Assembly (NCBI GenBank): GCA_023525975.1
Contig: CM042027.1
Location: 11,489,001 to 11,553,000 of the forward strand
Origin: Smallanthus sonchifolius
Taxonomy: Eukaryota > Streptophyta > Magnoliopsida > Asterales > Asteraceae
Direction: 5' to 3'
DNA: 64,000 nucleotides
Shown: positions 23,090 to 35,307 of the stretch, one piece after another
How the letters are laid out: every line of letters starts with the position of its first letter
Position numbering within the stretch: the first letter of the stretch is position 1
Program-made: the position numbers and the translations under genes
Notes under the pieces: model-generated
The model's database searches: none
What the model saw: the letters and a program-made list of their open reading frames with translations, nothing else
What the model was told of the DNA's origin: nothing

Positions 23090-24992
23090 GTTTTCTCTTA
23101 TTGTTGTTTCTGTTAATTAGGGTTCCTAACTATAATCATATGCCATCTTCTTTTTAATTCATGTAATCGTGTCATTTGGGTTGATTGCAATCGCGATCCA
23201 CCTTTCCTTTACATAATTAAACATGTTAGCATTTGAAAATTTGTTTATATTTTCAGACGGTTAAGCATTTCGATAGCACAGCATATTGGATTTCATTAAG
23301 TTAACATGTAAGCTTTCATGACATGGGATGGATTTAGGGTTTTGGGTGTAATTGGATAACCGATCTGATTTTGTACGGTTCGTGTTCGATTAATTTAGGG
23401 TTTCTAATCGTGATTATCCCTATTCCTTTACGATTTACATCTTTTTATCTCATTTAGTCACATCATTAGAGTTGAAATTGGGGATAGATTTAGGGTTTTG
23501 GGAGTAAGTAGTATAGGGAGTTTCTGCTGAAATTGTGATGATGTTATCTCCTTATTAGCAAGTATATATAGGTAATACTTAATAGAGGGATAATCATAAT
23601 GAAATAGGCGATGATGAGTCGAAATTGACTTGTACAAAGTTCTTGCAAGCAATGTAGTTCCAAAAGATGTCATAAGGAAATGAATTTTAGTTGATGTCAT
23701 AGTAATACTCAGTGTTATTGTATGATAATTAAATATGAAGTTATGTAAAGAGCCAATTTAGGCTATGTTTTGTGTATTTTTGACCTTTGGGTGATAGGGT
23801 TGCGGTTAAGATGAAGTTAGGTAAAACTTAAAGAACTAGAGGACTTTCTTGAGGACAATTTGTAGGCTGGCAAGTTAAGCATCTTTAAAAATGTTGGGAT
23901 GGAAATTGATTCAAAAAAGAAGTTTCATAAAATTCAAAGGGCAAACCGAAAATTGCTACAAAAAACAAGTCCTAACTGGATCAGAATGATGATTTGTTTA
24001 CTGTTTACACCAACTGAAAAACGTGTTAAACGGTCCCAATCAAGATTTTATTTTGACACAACTTGGCATTAGTACAGTTTTAAAAAGCATGGTAACATAA
24101 CATGTAAAGCAATTCATGTTAATCATAGATGATATTCTGTGTGCCGCTAGTGGTAGGTTACATATACTGGATTCTATTGGCATGCACAAAACTTCACTAC
24201 CGCTACACTATTGTTATATGCTTATAGCATCGGCTCTCAAGGACAAAGGTTGCATTGTCAAAGGCAAACGCTCCATTGCGAAACTTTGTCGTGAATAAAA
24301 GGGGAGGGCCGGGAGTCATGAACATTTTGTTTTTTCTCTTCGTTTTAATAGTAAAAAATGGAAGATGCTTGTTAAATGTTTTAACTGTAATACATTTTGT
24401 TTTGTATATAAATTTTTAACAATTAAATTTAAGTTGTAATTTATTAGTTTTTATAAAAAAATCAAATTATTTATTAACTTTATATGGATTTTTTTAACAA
24501 TAGAATTTAGGTTTCTTAATAATTTTTCTACTTTTATTGCAATTCATTAGATTAAAAACTAAATAATTTGTTAGCATAAATAGTTTTGTTATGAAATATT
24601 AATGTAAAAAGTGCGACCAAACTAGAAAATATATGGACAAATGTACTACAGGGGTTGTCCATAGAAAGTAGTGATGTTTAAAAGATGACTTGGTATGATG
24701 TGAGTTTTGTCCATAGCACTGGAAACTGCCTTATAAAACCATTAGACACTGGAGTTACAAATTCTAAACGTTTTGAAACCAGCTGTTGATCAAACATATG
24801 TTTTCTCTAATCTAAAGTCGGTCTTTTTTCTAATTTCATATGGGATTTGGTCACTTCTAATTTGTTCATCCTTTTTCATGTAAATTCTTGAAACTTGGTA
24901 TAAACTTTTGTTATGAGCTGGATTAATTGTATAAACTTTTCAAATGATTTCTATGACGTCTGATATATGTTCTTGTTGTATGTTTCAAACAG
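23090..24992 (+). other. 5' UTR intron of OST4 (1.9 kb)
   Basis: The donor is CAG|GTTTTC and the acceptor TTTCAAACAG directly before the ATG. Long 5' UTR introns are common in plant housekeeping genes. No gene is visible inside; 24110-24300 gives only a short ORF without recognisable similarity. Confidence 0.6.
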
Positions 24993-25106
24993 ATGTTTAA
25001 CGATCAGGACCTGGGATTCTTTGCCAATTCTCTGGGCATCATTATACTCTTTCTGGTCATCGGTTATCATTTTGTGATGGCTGATATCAAGTATGAAGGC
25101 AACTAA
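24993..25106 (+). CDS. OST4: Oligosaccharyltransferase subunit OST4 (37 aa)
   Basis: A complete 37-codon reading frame: MFNDQDLGFFANSLG, a hydrophobic helix IIILFLVIGYHFVM, and the tail ADIKYEGN, then TAA. Start, membrane span and the KYEGN end match plant OST4, the mini-subunit of the ER oligosaccharyltransferase that transfers the Glc3Man9GlcNAc2 glycan to Asn in nascent proteins. The single helix (residues about 12-30) lies in the ER membrane; in yeast the equivalent subunit bridges the catalytic STT3 subunit and a partner. The start is fixed by the acceptor AG immediately before the ATG. The gene is too short for ordinary ORF filters and easy to miss. No rival identity is plausible. Confidence 0.95.
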   Translation: MFNDQDLGFFANSLGIIILFLVIGYHFVMADIKYEGN

Positions 25107-26011
25107 CTGAGTTGTTTTATATAGCACCAGAAATGTAACTGAATTGGATTTTTTTTATGGTGATTATGTTTTGATGTTTAATGCAACAATGCATGGATTA
25201 AGTTGTTTGAAGCTCCCTCCAGATAGACCTTGAGAAACTACATGCTATGAGTCAAAATTCAAGATACATTGGTTATATTGCATATGCATCTATCAAGCAC
25301 ATATTTAGGTTTGATTATGTCAAACATATAGTGCATTAAGGCCTACATTCTCACTTGTGCATTATAAGTAACATGTTACCATTTTTATCGCCATATATTT
25401 GCACTTGAGTTGTGCAAACATATTTCCAAAATTTCGTATAATTGTTTAAGAAATAAGAAAAATCAATCGATCTGATCTAACCGCTATTGACCCATGCCTT
25501 ATAAGAATTTGTTTCACCTGTCTACCACCCACCACCACCGTTGATCACCACAACAATAAGCAAACAAAATCAACTACAAAAACCCTAAGAACTACATAAA
25601 CGTTTCAATCTTTTTAATAAATAGAAAAATATAATATACCTTACCATATCGATTTTCATAATTTAAGTAATCTATTTTGACATATTTTATAATTTAACAA
25701 AATACTTTTTACAACACAAAAGGATACCATCAATAATTTGTAAAGACCACAATAGGCACATGTAACAAAAGTTGTGACATACAAAAGGATGGGTTAAACA
25801 AGGCAAAGGGGCAATACAATAGATACAGAGAATCTGAGATGTGATCAATTGATCATCAGGATGCCATAAGTCTTTTTATCAGTTATACTTAATAATCAAT
25901 TAAAATTTTAAAATATTACATTACCACTGCTAGTTTGGCCTCTTTTACATGAGGAAAATTCCATAGATACCAAAATAAACACAACAAGAAGACTATGCCT
26001 TTGTTTTGTGA
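25107..26011. other. Convergent 3' intergenic region
   Basis: It lies between OST4 and the SAWADEE gene. It probably carries both 3' UTRs. Nothing else is recognised. Confidence 0.5.
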
Positions 26012-28990
26012 TCAATTCTTAGAGAGGAACCTTGGTGAAGATCTTAGTTTTTGCTTGTTCAAATCAAGGGATTTCTTCTTAGAACCATAACTCCTTCCAC
26101 CATTGCTTGTTACATTCCCTGCCACGCATAATATTATGAAAATCGATCAAATACAAGTTGTCATAAATTTCTATATACACATTGTGTTTTGAAAGTGATT
26201 ACGTGAGATAAAATAAGCAGATGGTTTACAAATTACGATTATTTATGGATTTAGGGGACACGATATACAACAATGCTGAAAATAGAAACATAAAATGTGT
26301 TAACAAGATTTATCCACGTACCTCCTGAATCTTGGGTTGCACACACAACACTAGAATTATTTCTTTTTTTGTTGTTTTGCTGAGTTGGAAGTTCATCAAC
26401 ACTTGATTCTTTTGTGGTATCTGTTTCTATATTTGCAGCTTCATGGTCTCGTAATGAACGGGTAAACCTCCTGTTAGTCGCAGGATTCGGCTTCTTGCTA
26501 CTTTCATTATCATCATCATGAATGCCCTTGACTATCTGAATCTTTGCACGAGTCCACCTGGTTTCTTTTTCAGGGTTCATCTTATCTTGTCTCGATTTTC
26601 CAACATTTGTACTATTATCTTTGCCTTCTGCTTTGATGTTGTCTGATGACTTACTTTTAGAGAAAAGAGACCTCCTCAGAGTTCTATCTTGTTTTGGAGT
26701 AACTTTCGTTTCCAAGGGTATTTCCGTCATTTTGGAGGGATCGTTAATCCCGGTGGACATCAATGAAGCAAGAGCTGCACGAGCAGCCAGAGGATTGAGA
26801 GGGGACCTATTATCTGGAGCTTGAATTTCTGGCTCTTTTACATTTGGCATAGAGATATCTGTTTCTTTTACTTGTTCATGAGTATTTACTGCATCAAGAA
26901 ACCTCATAACAGTATAAAATAAAAAAGTTAAAAACAAACAGACTAACTTTAAGCACGTTGTTGGTGATGGAGTTTACCTTCTAACCCCAAAATCTCATCT
27001 CTAATTTTTTTCTTGGAACCATGAACTGAGTTTTTGATTCCTTCTATTTGCTTCTCTAACATAACATGCAGATCCATATCGAAATCATTGACCATATTAA
27101 GAGGTGGAGACAAACATGAGAAACTTGAGTTATTCATTTCAACTGCATCTATGAAAGCAGAAATTGTTGGATGATTAGCGATGCTTGTGTTTGCTAATCT
27201 CATTAATGAACTTGAAGGAACTTTTAAACTTTCATCAGTCAGATCTTGATGAAGCCATTTAATCATGAAACTACATCTACAAGTTGTCCTTTTTGAATGT
27301 CTTACCCTTAGCACCTGTTAACTTGTAGATGGTTAGAATATAGATAATATCCATATTTTAAAAAATGAAATTCAAGTGCAAGAAAATATACCTTTTCTAC
27401 CTCTGCATCGAAGAATCCATTCTCAGATTGTGAGTTTTGACTAACAACAACATGATCACCTGGTTTAATGTGAGTGCACTCATCATCTTGAAGAGGAAGT
27501 GAACGGGCACGAATTCGAATCATTGCTTCCTTTTCACTCAGCAATACGTCTTCAGAATCGTTATTTTCATATTTTATAACAAGGCCAACACCATTTGGGC
27601 TGAAAAAAAAGAGATATCGCATCATTATAATCATGTTATAAACAAATGATGAGACAACCTTGTGTATATAAGTGTCATCATAAGAAGACTGCACAAACCA
27701 TGCTGCTTCTTTTCTTTTCTTTTCTTTTAAGAATGGAAACCTAATTAAAAGGAATGGAACAGATATTATTGTTTATTTATTATCTTGATTATACATAATC
27801 ATTATTATTTACCATTTACTTTAAGCTCGGCTTTAGCATAAATACAAATTAAAGATTAATACACAATCTTTTATTTAGATTTAATTCATACGGATGCCAA
27901 ATCACTCACCAATAAATATGCCACTTCATGTGATCTATTTCATCATGGAAAACAAGTATACTATAGATAGATGTACTACCCAATATAGTAATGTAATGAT
28001 GTACAATATTATTTTTGCAATCAGATTAAATAACATAGTGAGTAAAGGTGTTTATCTTACTCTGTTTATATTATACATATATAAACATCGGCGTTTTAGT
28101 TGTTGCAGGGAGCTAATAACAGTTACCTGATTTTAGTTCATAACTTTCAATTGAATATTAATGATCTATGATTATTTTTAACATTTTAGAATGCGTGTAC
28201 ACAAATGGATCCAACTGCAAGGTACCAAATGTGGCAATACAGCAAAGGTTTTAGGAATGCTTCGCACTTTTGTAAGATCACGGTCACCACAAAGCGAAGG
28301 AATGATTAAGGACCGCTTTTGAACAAATTGTGGCCATTAGTAACGCGTTTGACAGAATACAGTTCTACTGAAAATGTAGCCAGACAAGCAAGAGTAAATG
28401 TTTAAGAGATGGGATATGATCATGAACCATTGAAGACTAACAAGGTTTAGATATATGATCAAACTAAAAAAAGTATAAAGTTACCTTAGATCAAACAAAC
28501 CACCACAGTGAGACAACAAAACTCAATAACTTAATCATATTTGTATTTGTTAAACTTGTGATTTCAGGTGATTAAACTCAAATGTATAAACCCTAAGTCA
28601 AAATCAGACTCGAGCTAGAAGCATATCTGCAAGTGGAAATTAAAAAGTAATAATTATCAATGCAGAAGTCCAGATTCCCAATGTCAAAATCAGACTGGAG
28701 CTAGAAGCATCAAGCAAACATTAAATCCAGAAACACTATATAAATTGATCATCGAGAAATGAGAAGAACAAATTAGGATCATCGTCACTCGAGTTCCTAA
28801 AAAGTAAGTTAACCGACTGCCGATTGGAAAGTAGTAATCGAAATCAAGCAAATCGAGCACATTGGATTCGAATGAGAGAAACGGACCTGAAATAAACTTG
28901 GCAGGGGTGCCAAGAGTAATCATCTTTTCTCATGGCTTCAAGTTCCAGGTCGACGGAATCGGAGGCGATGACATCGGTATTACCCGCCAT
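26012..28990 (-). CDS. SAWADEE-domain protein (440 aa)
   Basis: Five exons on the minus strand: 28990-28887, 27599-27392, 27314-26978, 26888-26322 and 26118-26012. All are GT/AG and in phase, giving 440 residues. Residues about 18-145 form a SAWADEE domain, a plant fold with tandem tudor-like modules best known from SHH1, which reads H3K9 methylation marks. Visible features are LEAMRKDDYSWHPCQVYF, the IRARSLPLQDDEC block, KPGDHVVV, FFDAEVEKV, and the zinc-ligand-like H-x5-C-x-C in RHSKRTTCRC. No homeodomain precedes it, unlike SHH1. The C-terminal half is charged, Ser/Lys-rich and apparently disordered, with basic patches (RRSLFSKSKSS, NRRFTRSLR, GSKKKSLDLNKQK) that look like nuclear localisation signals. 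A role as nuclear chromatin reader is inference. Intron 1 is unusually long (1287 bp). Confidence 0.88.
27600..28886 (-). other. Intron 1 of the SAWADEE gene
   Basis: On the minus strand the donor is TTCAG|GTCCGT and the acceptor TTTTTTTTCAG|CCCAAATGG. It holds no recognisable gene. A short CTTTT repeat at 27703-27728 is the only feature seen. Confidence 0.85.
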
Positions 28991-31138
28991 TGATGAAAGA
29001 AGGTCCCACAGGGTGATCGGAAGTGGCTTTTAGTGGAGTTTCGGAATTGTAAGAAAGGTATGGTTAATAATTCAGACAACTTTTTTTGGGTACATACTTT
29101 CATAGGCCCATGAAATAATAACAAATTAATATAAAAAATTGGAAGGAAAATATACAAATCTGCACTTCCCAACTTTTTTTGGGTACATAGAAATCTTTCC
29201 TGTAGTTTTACTGTAATTTTTAGAATTCAGGATTGGTATCTGATTTAAATTTGTTTTGATTTTTAAAGTTAGATCGGTATCTGATTTGTAACAGAAAAAT
29301 AAATATAAGTCTGATCAATGTATTTTTACAATGTGTTATCGGGGGCAAAATGAGAGGGAAGGGAAATGAAAGCAAGTCGTCGCATAAGGGGGCGATGGGG
29401 GAAGAGGGCGGACAACCAACCAATATGTGACGGCAAAAGCGACAAGGAGTCAGGGAGAGATAGAAAGAGAGAAAAGAAGAAGACAAGAATGTAAGGTTTT
29501 AATACCATATAGAATAATGAAAACCTAGTGAGATATTGTGTATTATTGATCAACTATATATATGGATACAATAAGGATAATTACAAAGGAAACCTAATCA
29601 AAATACAATGAGGATGATTACAAAAGAAACCTAATCAAATTATATATCCTAATTATGATAGGGATTACTATGAACCTTAACTAATATACTCCACATGTAT
29701 CTATCTAACTCACGTATGAAAGATTATTGATATATGAATCATAGGTTTAGAAGTCAATAAACATCTAATTACTTGAATATTTGAGAAAGATTTATACAAA
29801 CCTCTGTAAAAAACTAAGAATTCCTTTTAAAATTTATATGGACTTCATTAGAAACTTATGTACACTTTTGTAATGTATAAGGTCAAACATTATGTGGTAA
29901 CTTGTGTAATGTATATGATTAAACATTATGTGGTAATACTGAGACAAGGGCATCACAAATGGTCGGTGCACATTACCAACAGAAGGGTTATCTTTGTGTA
30001 AATTGGTTTACGATGTGCATTATTGTGTTCACATGAAAACAAACTAATTAAAACGATGCCTACGTAAACGAAGAAATTAGTAGGGATGATGATAAGAGGT
30101 TCTTCTACAACGTATAAGTACCAATTAGTTAACCAAAGTACCAAACATCACATACCCATGAAGCTTGAATCAAAACCACGCAGAAGGTCATTAAAGGTAG
30201 AGAAGGTACAATGAGTCTCTAATAATTCATTCATTTTCATTCTCAACTTTTACAACGAATGTTATCTTTTGGTGACGGTTGGAGGAAGTTTGTGATAGAT
30301 AATGGAGTGTAAGAGTTTGACTTTATTATGTTCACACATCAAGGAAACATGGAGTTTGACTTATTGTTGTTCGACCAATCTATATGTGAAAGACAATATC
30401 CAAATTTATTTGACAATGAAAAATAACCTCTAACACAACCTGATACACTTCACACACTTACACTTTATCACATTTATCCCTGAACCTCAATCAGTCTATT
30501 TCACATGTCGTGAAGTTAACAAATGCATATCCGGCATTCAAACGATAGCTGTCGGCGGTCGAAGGGGATGGTATGGAGGTGATATGGCGTGGAGGCCTAA
30601 AATGTTGAAATGGAGCCTTTAACTGAATGCGGACTATAATAAAACTACAAGAACAAATACAAAACCTCATAAAAAAATCTAACACTAGGGCCCCAACACC
30701 CCCTCCCCTAAAACAACTTTTTGTTCAGAAGTATTGATTTTGACCCACTAGATTTAATTCGTATTAGTTATAGTGTTTAGACACATCCTGATCTAGATAA
30801 AAACCCAAACTTATTTTCACTAAGGCCACTAGTATGAATTTAAGATCTTAAAGGTCGTCGGACTGAGTTGAGATAATTATTTTTTTGTCGTTTATGTGTA
30901 AGAACTGTTTTTTTTTTTTTTTTTGGTCTTTATTTGGTGAAATTTTTTTGATATTTTTATGTGTAATCTTTTCGCCTCCAACATAATTGTTCAAATATCG
31001 CTGGATGTAAAAAAATTGATATTTTATTTTAGTTTGAATTATCTAAATAAAAATAAGGGAAAAAAAAGGTAATCTCTAACTATTTATTCTTTCTACGTTT
31101 GGGTGTTGATTACGTCGGTCGTCAAGGGTTGTGCACAG
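28991..31138. other. Divergent intergenic region with a copia-type LTR remnant
   Basis: It is the promoter space for the SAWADEE gene (minus) and FIS1 (plus). At 29493-29510 the sequence TTTTAATACCATATAGAAT resembles the antisense of an initiator-Met tRNA primer-binding-site/LTR junction. The following approximately 200 bp (to about 29700) has the look of a copia or TRIM LTR, with a repeated GGATAATTACAAAGGAAACC-like phrase. There is no coding sequence. A poly-T run is at 30908-30926. Confidence 0.4.
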
Positions 31139-34100
31139 ATGAACCAGTTTTTCGAATCGGTCAGTTCCTTCTTCTCCGGCGGAGATCAGCTTCCATGGTG
31201 TTCTAGCGACGTCGTTTCGGTAAAAAATAATCGATTCTCACTCTTTGATTTGCTTCCGTTCGGTTAATTGATTCATTTTCGCGATGATCACGCGCGCCTG
31301 CTAGTAGATGGTTTTGCTTTTTAAACATATACAGAATACGTGCACTAGTATTTGCTGGTAGCGAGAAATGAAATAAGTTTAGTGCATGTGTGTGTGTTTA
31401 TGGTTCACATATTATAAATTGAAGGGTTTTAATGTGCTTTCAATAATTACTGAACCAAATTATATATAAAATAGCATTGCTGATTGCTCTATGATTGCAC
31501 TTGCTCTCATCTTCTGATACTAAGGTTTCATTTCAGTCAATTAAACCTCTGTATTTGATAGTAGTATTGGATCCTAGTTCTCAATGATGTCACTCTTAAT
31601 GCTTTATAAACCTAGATCATTTTAAGTTATCTCCACCACCCCTCTTGGTGATTAAAATGTCATGCATATTTTGGTTGGGTATATATCCATAATTGGCATT
31701 AAAGGGCTTGTAGAGTTGTAGCCTAGTGGTATCTTGGGGTGTAGTAAAGGTGTTCCCTCAAGTGGTTGAGGGTTCTAGTCCGATAGTGGACATTGGTGTA
31801 GATTTAGGAGTAGGTTTAGAGAGGGTGTGCGTTAGCCATTCTAAAAAGAAAATATTTATATCCATAATTGGCAGGATAATAATGCTTCAATCTGCATTTA
31901 AGAACAAAATAATGATTTCAGGTTATGGGTTCATTTTGGATCTTCTTGTTCTTTCTTTTTGTATGATGGTTAGTTGGTTTGCTGAAGTTTTTGTATTATT
32001 TTTGTTTGTTTATGTGCTAATGTTGAAGTTTCTTAATATCCTCCTACAAGTTACCCCATAATTAACTGAGATTTGCAGCTGTCCTAGTTCCTTTATATAT
32101 TTCTGAGAATTGTACCTCTAAATTGTGAATTCAAGCATTATATTATCAAAGTTGAACATACAACTAATTATTGTAATATATTTATTACAGTCCAATATAA
32201 TAATTATTTGTAGTCCACATATAAGTGATCAACTATAATTTTGAAGGCCAGTTTCTTTTAATTTGATACTATAAATCACTTTTTGATACTTTTACTTGAA
32301 GTAATTTAATCTGATAACGAATCCAAATGTTATCATAGTATCTTTTGAAATTAGTTTATATCACTTTAAAATTAACAAATCAAACAAAGCTTTCAGATGA
32401 ATAGTAGTCAATGATTCTAGTGCATTCCCATTTCATTCAACCCTACTACACAAAGCACTAGCTTTCTGCCATCACCATTAGCTAATTTTATTTGATATAC
32501 CAGTTTATTATCTTGGTTTGCTTTTCCAAGAGGTAAGTAGCGTAATTGGGCATGATATTGAACAGGGTTGTGAGAAAGAAGTTGCTGAGGCTGCAAATGA
32601 TGCTTCTGATGAGGCGAGGAGTGAAAGCATTATGCGTTTATCTTGGGCATTGGTTCACTCTAGGCAACCAGAAGATGTGCAACGTGGAATAGCTATGCTT
32701 GAAGGTAATAATAACATAGATTACTGGATTAGTGTATATGGTAATTTTGTGTTTCCATTTTCATTGTATTCTTTAAAATTCTTCTAATTTGAGGTATGAT
32801 TCAACTTTGACCTGCTTGATTAAGATTCTTGTTTTGATTTAGGGTTTCTGACTTCATTAAGCAGATTATGCATTCTTTTATTAGAAGTTTGAGCATTCTC
32901 TTTTGGATGTCAGCCCGAACATGTAAATTGAAATCTTAGAAACTAATTGAACTTTTATCTGCAGCTTCAATAGTCAACACCAACAGCCCCTTGCAAAAGA
33001 GAGAGAAAATATATCTACTGGCTGTGGGATACTACCGAAGTGGTGACTTTTCAAATAGTAGGATGCTTCTTGAACAAGCTTTAGAAGTTTATTTCTTGTT
33101 CTTTGGTCATGAATCTAAAAGGTTTTAACCTAATATCTGTTTAAAATGTCAATAATTTTTTTATAATTTAATTTAACACACTTAAAAGGTGTTTAATTTT
33201 CATGAAGATTACACATAATTTTTATATAGAATGTGTAGAATGGCACTTGCCTCTCTAAACTTTTTGCAATTGTACAAGAAAGGAACAAGATGCCACAGGA
33301 TAATTTCTCACAAAAGCAAACAATTGAAGATGGAAATGAGTACAACCTAAGACTAGAAGTGCAATATGTAGCTCCTTTTTATCAACTTCAACAACCAGTT
33401 CTATTGACTAGATGTTTGAAATACGCCTATCATAGCATATATCTAAATTATACAAAACTTTAACTTGTAAAATATAAGAATGATCAACAAAATCTTCCAA
33501 GGGGTGGTGCAGTGGTAAGCTTCTAATTTTCCCTCCAGGAGAGGTCTGTCCCACTTGTTAGCAGGGTATGGGTGAGATTGATATGATTCCACCTCCCTGG
33601 GTCGACCCATCTGGGTCACTCAGCTGCTGTTCGGTTATTCTTACCACTCAATCAGGAGCAGTTGTGGGTAGCAGTTACGTAAGATGGAGGAGCAGTAGTA
33701 TTAAATAGGCTTGTTCATTTTACTTTCTTTTCGAGTCTAGTATTTTGAATTTGGTTTACCTTTGTAATCTGGAGAGCTACCCTTCTCGAATTGGGTATTC
33801 TATCCTTGTTTTTATGTTAATTGAATCATCCGATTTTTGGGTTCTATCAGAGATCCTATTGGTTTTCCCTGATGAGTTCTTACGGTCACCCAGAAAAGAA
33901 TGACCAACAATAGATATTGATAATATTTTCTAAAATACAACTCATGGCATCTAGTTTATTGAGACAATAAATTATTTGTGACCTAAACATAAGTACTCTT
34001 TACAATGTGTATTATTGTTTTCAGCTTTTTATTTGACTAATTTCATTTAAATCTTGATTTGGTGTGGCTATAGATTGCACCAGATTGGAGGCAAGCTTTG

Positions 34101-34311
34101 TCACTTAAGAAGGCGATAGAAGATCGGATCACTAAAGGTCGGTCTTCATTTTGTTTTTTATGGATGCTATTGTGTCATCCAAGTCGATATTTGGTCATAA
34201 ACTTACTATTATTATCATTTTGCAGATGGTGTGATTGGAATCGGTATTACTGCTACTGCTGTTGGACTTATAGCTGGAGGGATTGCTGCAGCGTTGATCC
34301 GGAGGAATTAG
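31139..34311 (+). CDS. FIS1: Mitochondrial/peroxisomal fission protein FIS1
   Basis: Five exons (31139-31219, 32533-32704, 32965-33086, 34074-34137, 34226-34311), in phase, encode 174 residues. The family core is clear: GCEKEVAEAA, RLSWALVHSRQPEDVQRGIAMLE, KREKIYLLAVGYYRSGDFSNSR, IAPDWRQALSLKKAIEDRITK. A C-terminal helix (VIGIGITATAVGLIAGGIAA) and the short basic tail RRN make it a tail-anchored outer-membrane protein. FIS1 takes part in recruiting dynamin-related GTPases for mitochondrial and peroxisomal division through its TPR-like bundle. Exon 1 gives MNQFFESVSSFFSGGDQLPWC. The exon 1/2 junction adds residues (VSSVIGHDIEQ) where family members usually have a shorter linker, so the exon 2 acceptor (CCAAGAG|GTAAG) is the least certain splice. 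The exon 3 donor (GAA|GTTTAT) is weak but the reading across it is conserved. Confidence 0.92.
31220..32532 (+). other. Intron 1 of FIS1
   Basis: The donor is TCG|GTAAAA. It carries a SINE at 31699-31856. The acceptor is placed at 32532 because that is the only nearby AG that keeps the frame open into the conserved GCEKEV block. Confidence 0.65.
31699..31856 (+). mobile_element. SINE with 17-bp target duplication
   Basis: A tRNA-derived head has a pol III A box (TAGCCTAGTGGTA, about 31719-31731) and a B box (GGTTCTAGTCC, 31771-31781). The tail is A-rich. It is flanked by the perfect 17-bp direct repeat TATATCCATAATTGGCA (31682-31698 and 31857-31873). It sits inside FIS1 intron 1 in sense orientation. 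The intact duplication suggests a fairly recent insertion. Confidence 0.92.
33495..33690 (+). mobile_element. SINE-like tRNA-derived element in FIS1 intron 3
   Basis: An A-box-like GGTGGTGCAGTGGTAAGC occurs at 33503-33520 and a B-box-like GAGGTCTGTCCC at 33541-33552, followed by a non-tRNA body. I found no clear flanking duplication, so the edges are approximate. Confidence 0.65.
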
Positions 34312-35020
34312 TTAAACTTTGATGACTACACTAATAATAACATCACCCCTTTTAAGGATTTATGGTGCCATCTTTTGTAGTTTGCTGGTAATGTTCTATA
34401 AACCAGTTATACAGCCCCTTTAGTTTTAACGTAGCCCCTTCTTCAGCAAACAGTAGCTTTGATTTAGTATTTGTTGCTTGGTAGAATGTATTTACCTTGT
34501 TTTATAATAATGCATAGTACATAATATATCTGTTATTATTGGCTTCAATTTGCAAATGTTAAAAAATTTGGAATCTGAATGAGCCAGATAAAAGGAATTG
34601 TAATTTGTCAAAAGAATTAGAATTTATGATGCGTTTAGCTTATAAAATAATCATGTTTGATTTGTTAAAGAAGTAACATGGTGGTGGTGCCCCTGGGTAC
34701 CTGTTTGTAGTGGTCATTGTGTCGGCGTTGACATTAGTTGTGGTGGTGATGATGCCTGTTTGTGGTGGTCATTGTGTCGGCGTCGACATTAGTTGTGGTG
34801 GTGATGATGCCTATGGTGGGGCGATGGTGGTTGACAGGCGCAAGACGGGCTATGGAAAAGACCTTATGGGTGAGGATGGCGGTGGTGAGGGAGTAAAGAT
34901 TCGAGGGAGTGAAGGATTCGAGTTCTTTTAGTAGAATTTATTCATAATTTGAATGAAATGATTTTACTTTAGAAATTTGAAAGAGTTATTAATACACTTA
35001 AAGAGAAGTGTCGGTGGTCT
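34312..35020. other. FIS1 3' region and intergenic DNA
   Basis: It contains the FIS1 3' UTR (to about 34530) and a two-copy minisatellite at 34701-34811. A short ORF over the minisatellite is GGT/GTG repeat translation, not a gene. Confidence 0.5.
34701..34811 (+). repeat. 55-bp direct duplication
   Basis: The unit begins CTGTTTGTAGTGGTCATTGT and ends GGTGATGATGC. It occurs twice back to back (34701 and 34756) with two mismatches. Confidence 0.88.
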
Positions 35021-35307
35021 TTGTTACGGACAACTTCTACCATCAACTTTTAAAAACCTTTAAAACTCACCCCTCAACTTTAAAATCCATTCCTCAATTT
35101 TGTAAAATGTAACTTTGAGCCCTTCAAGTTTCTAAATTTTCAAATTTACCCCCTTAGTATATATAATATGATTTTTCCTTAATAAAACTTTCGTTTGTTT
35201 GTTTATTTTTTTCTTTACCTTTCGCTATAAGTTTTGTTAAAGACAAAGTTATATTCAAAATAGAGTGGGTTGACCGACGGTAACGTGCTGATACAATGAA
35301 AAATAAG

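Noticed and set aside
34710..34931. Val/Gly-rich 73-residue ORF
   Set aside because: It is the translation of a 55-bp GTG-rich duplication, without a start context or domain.
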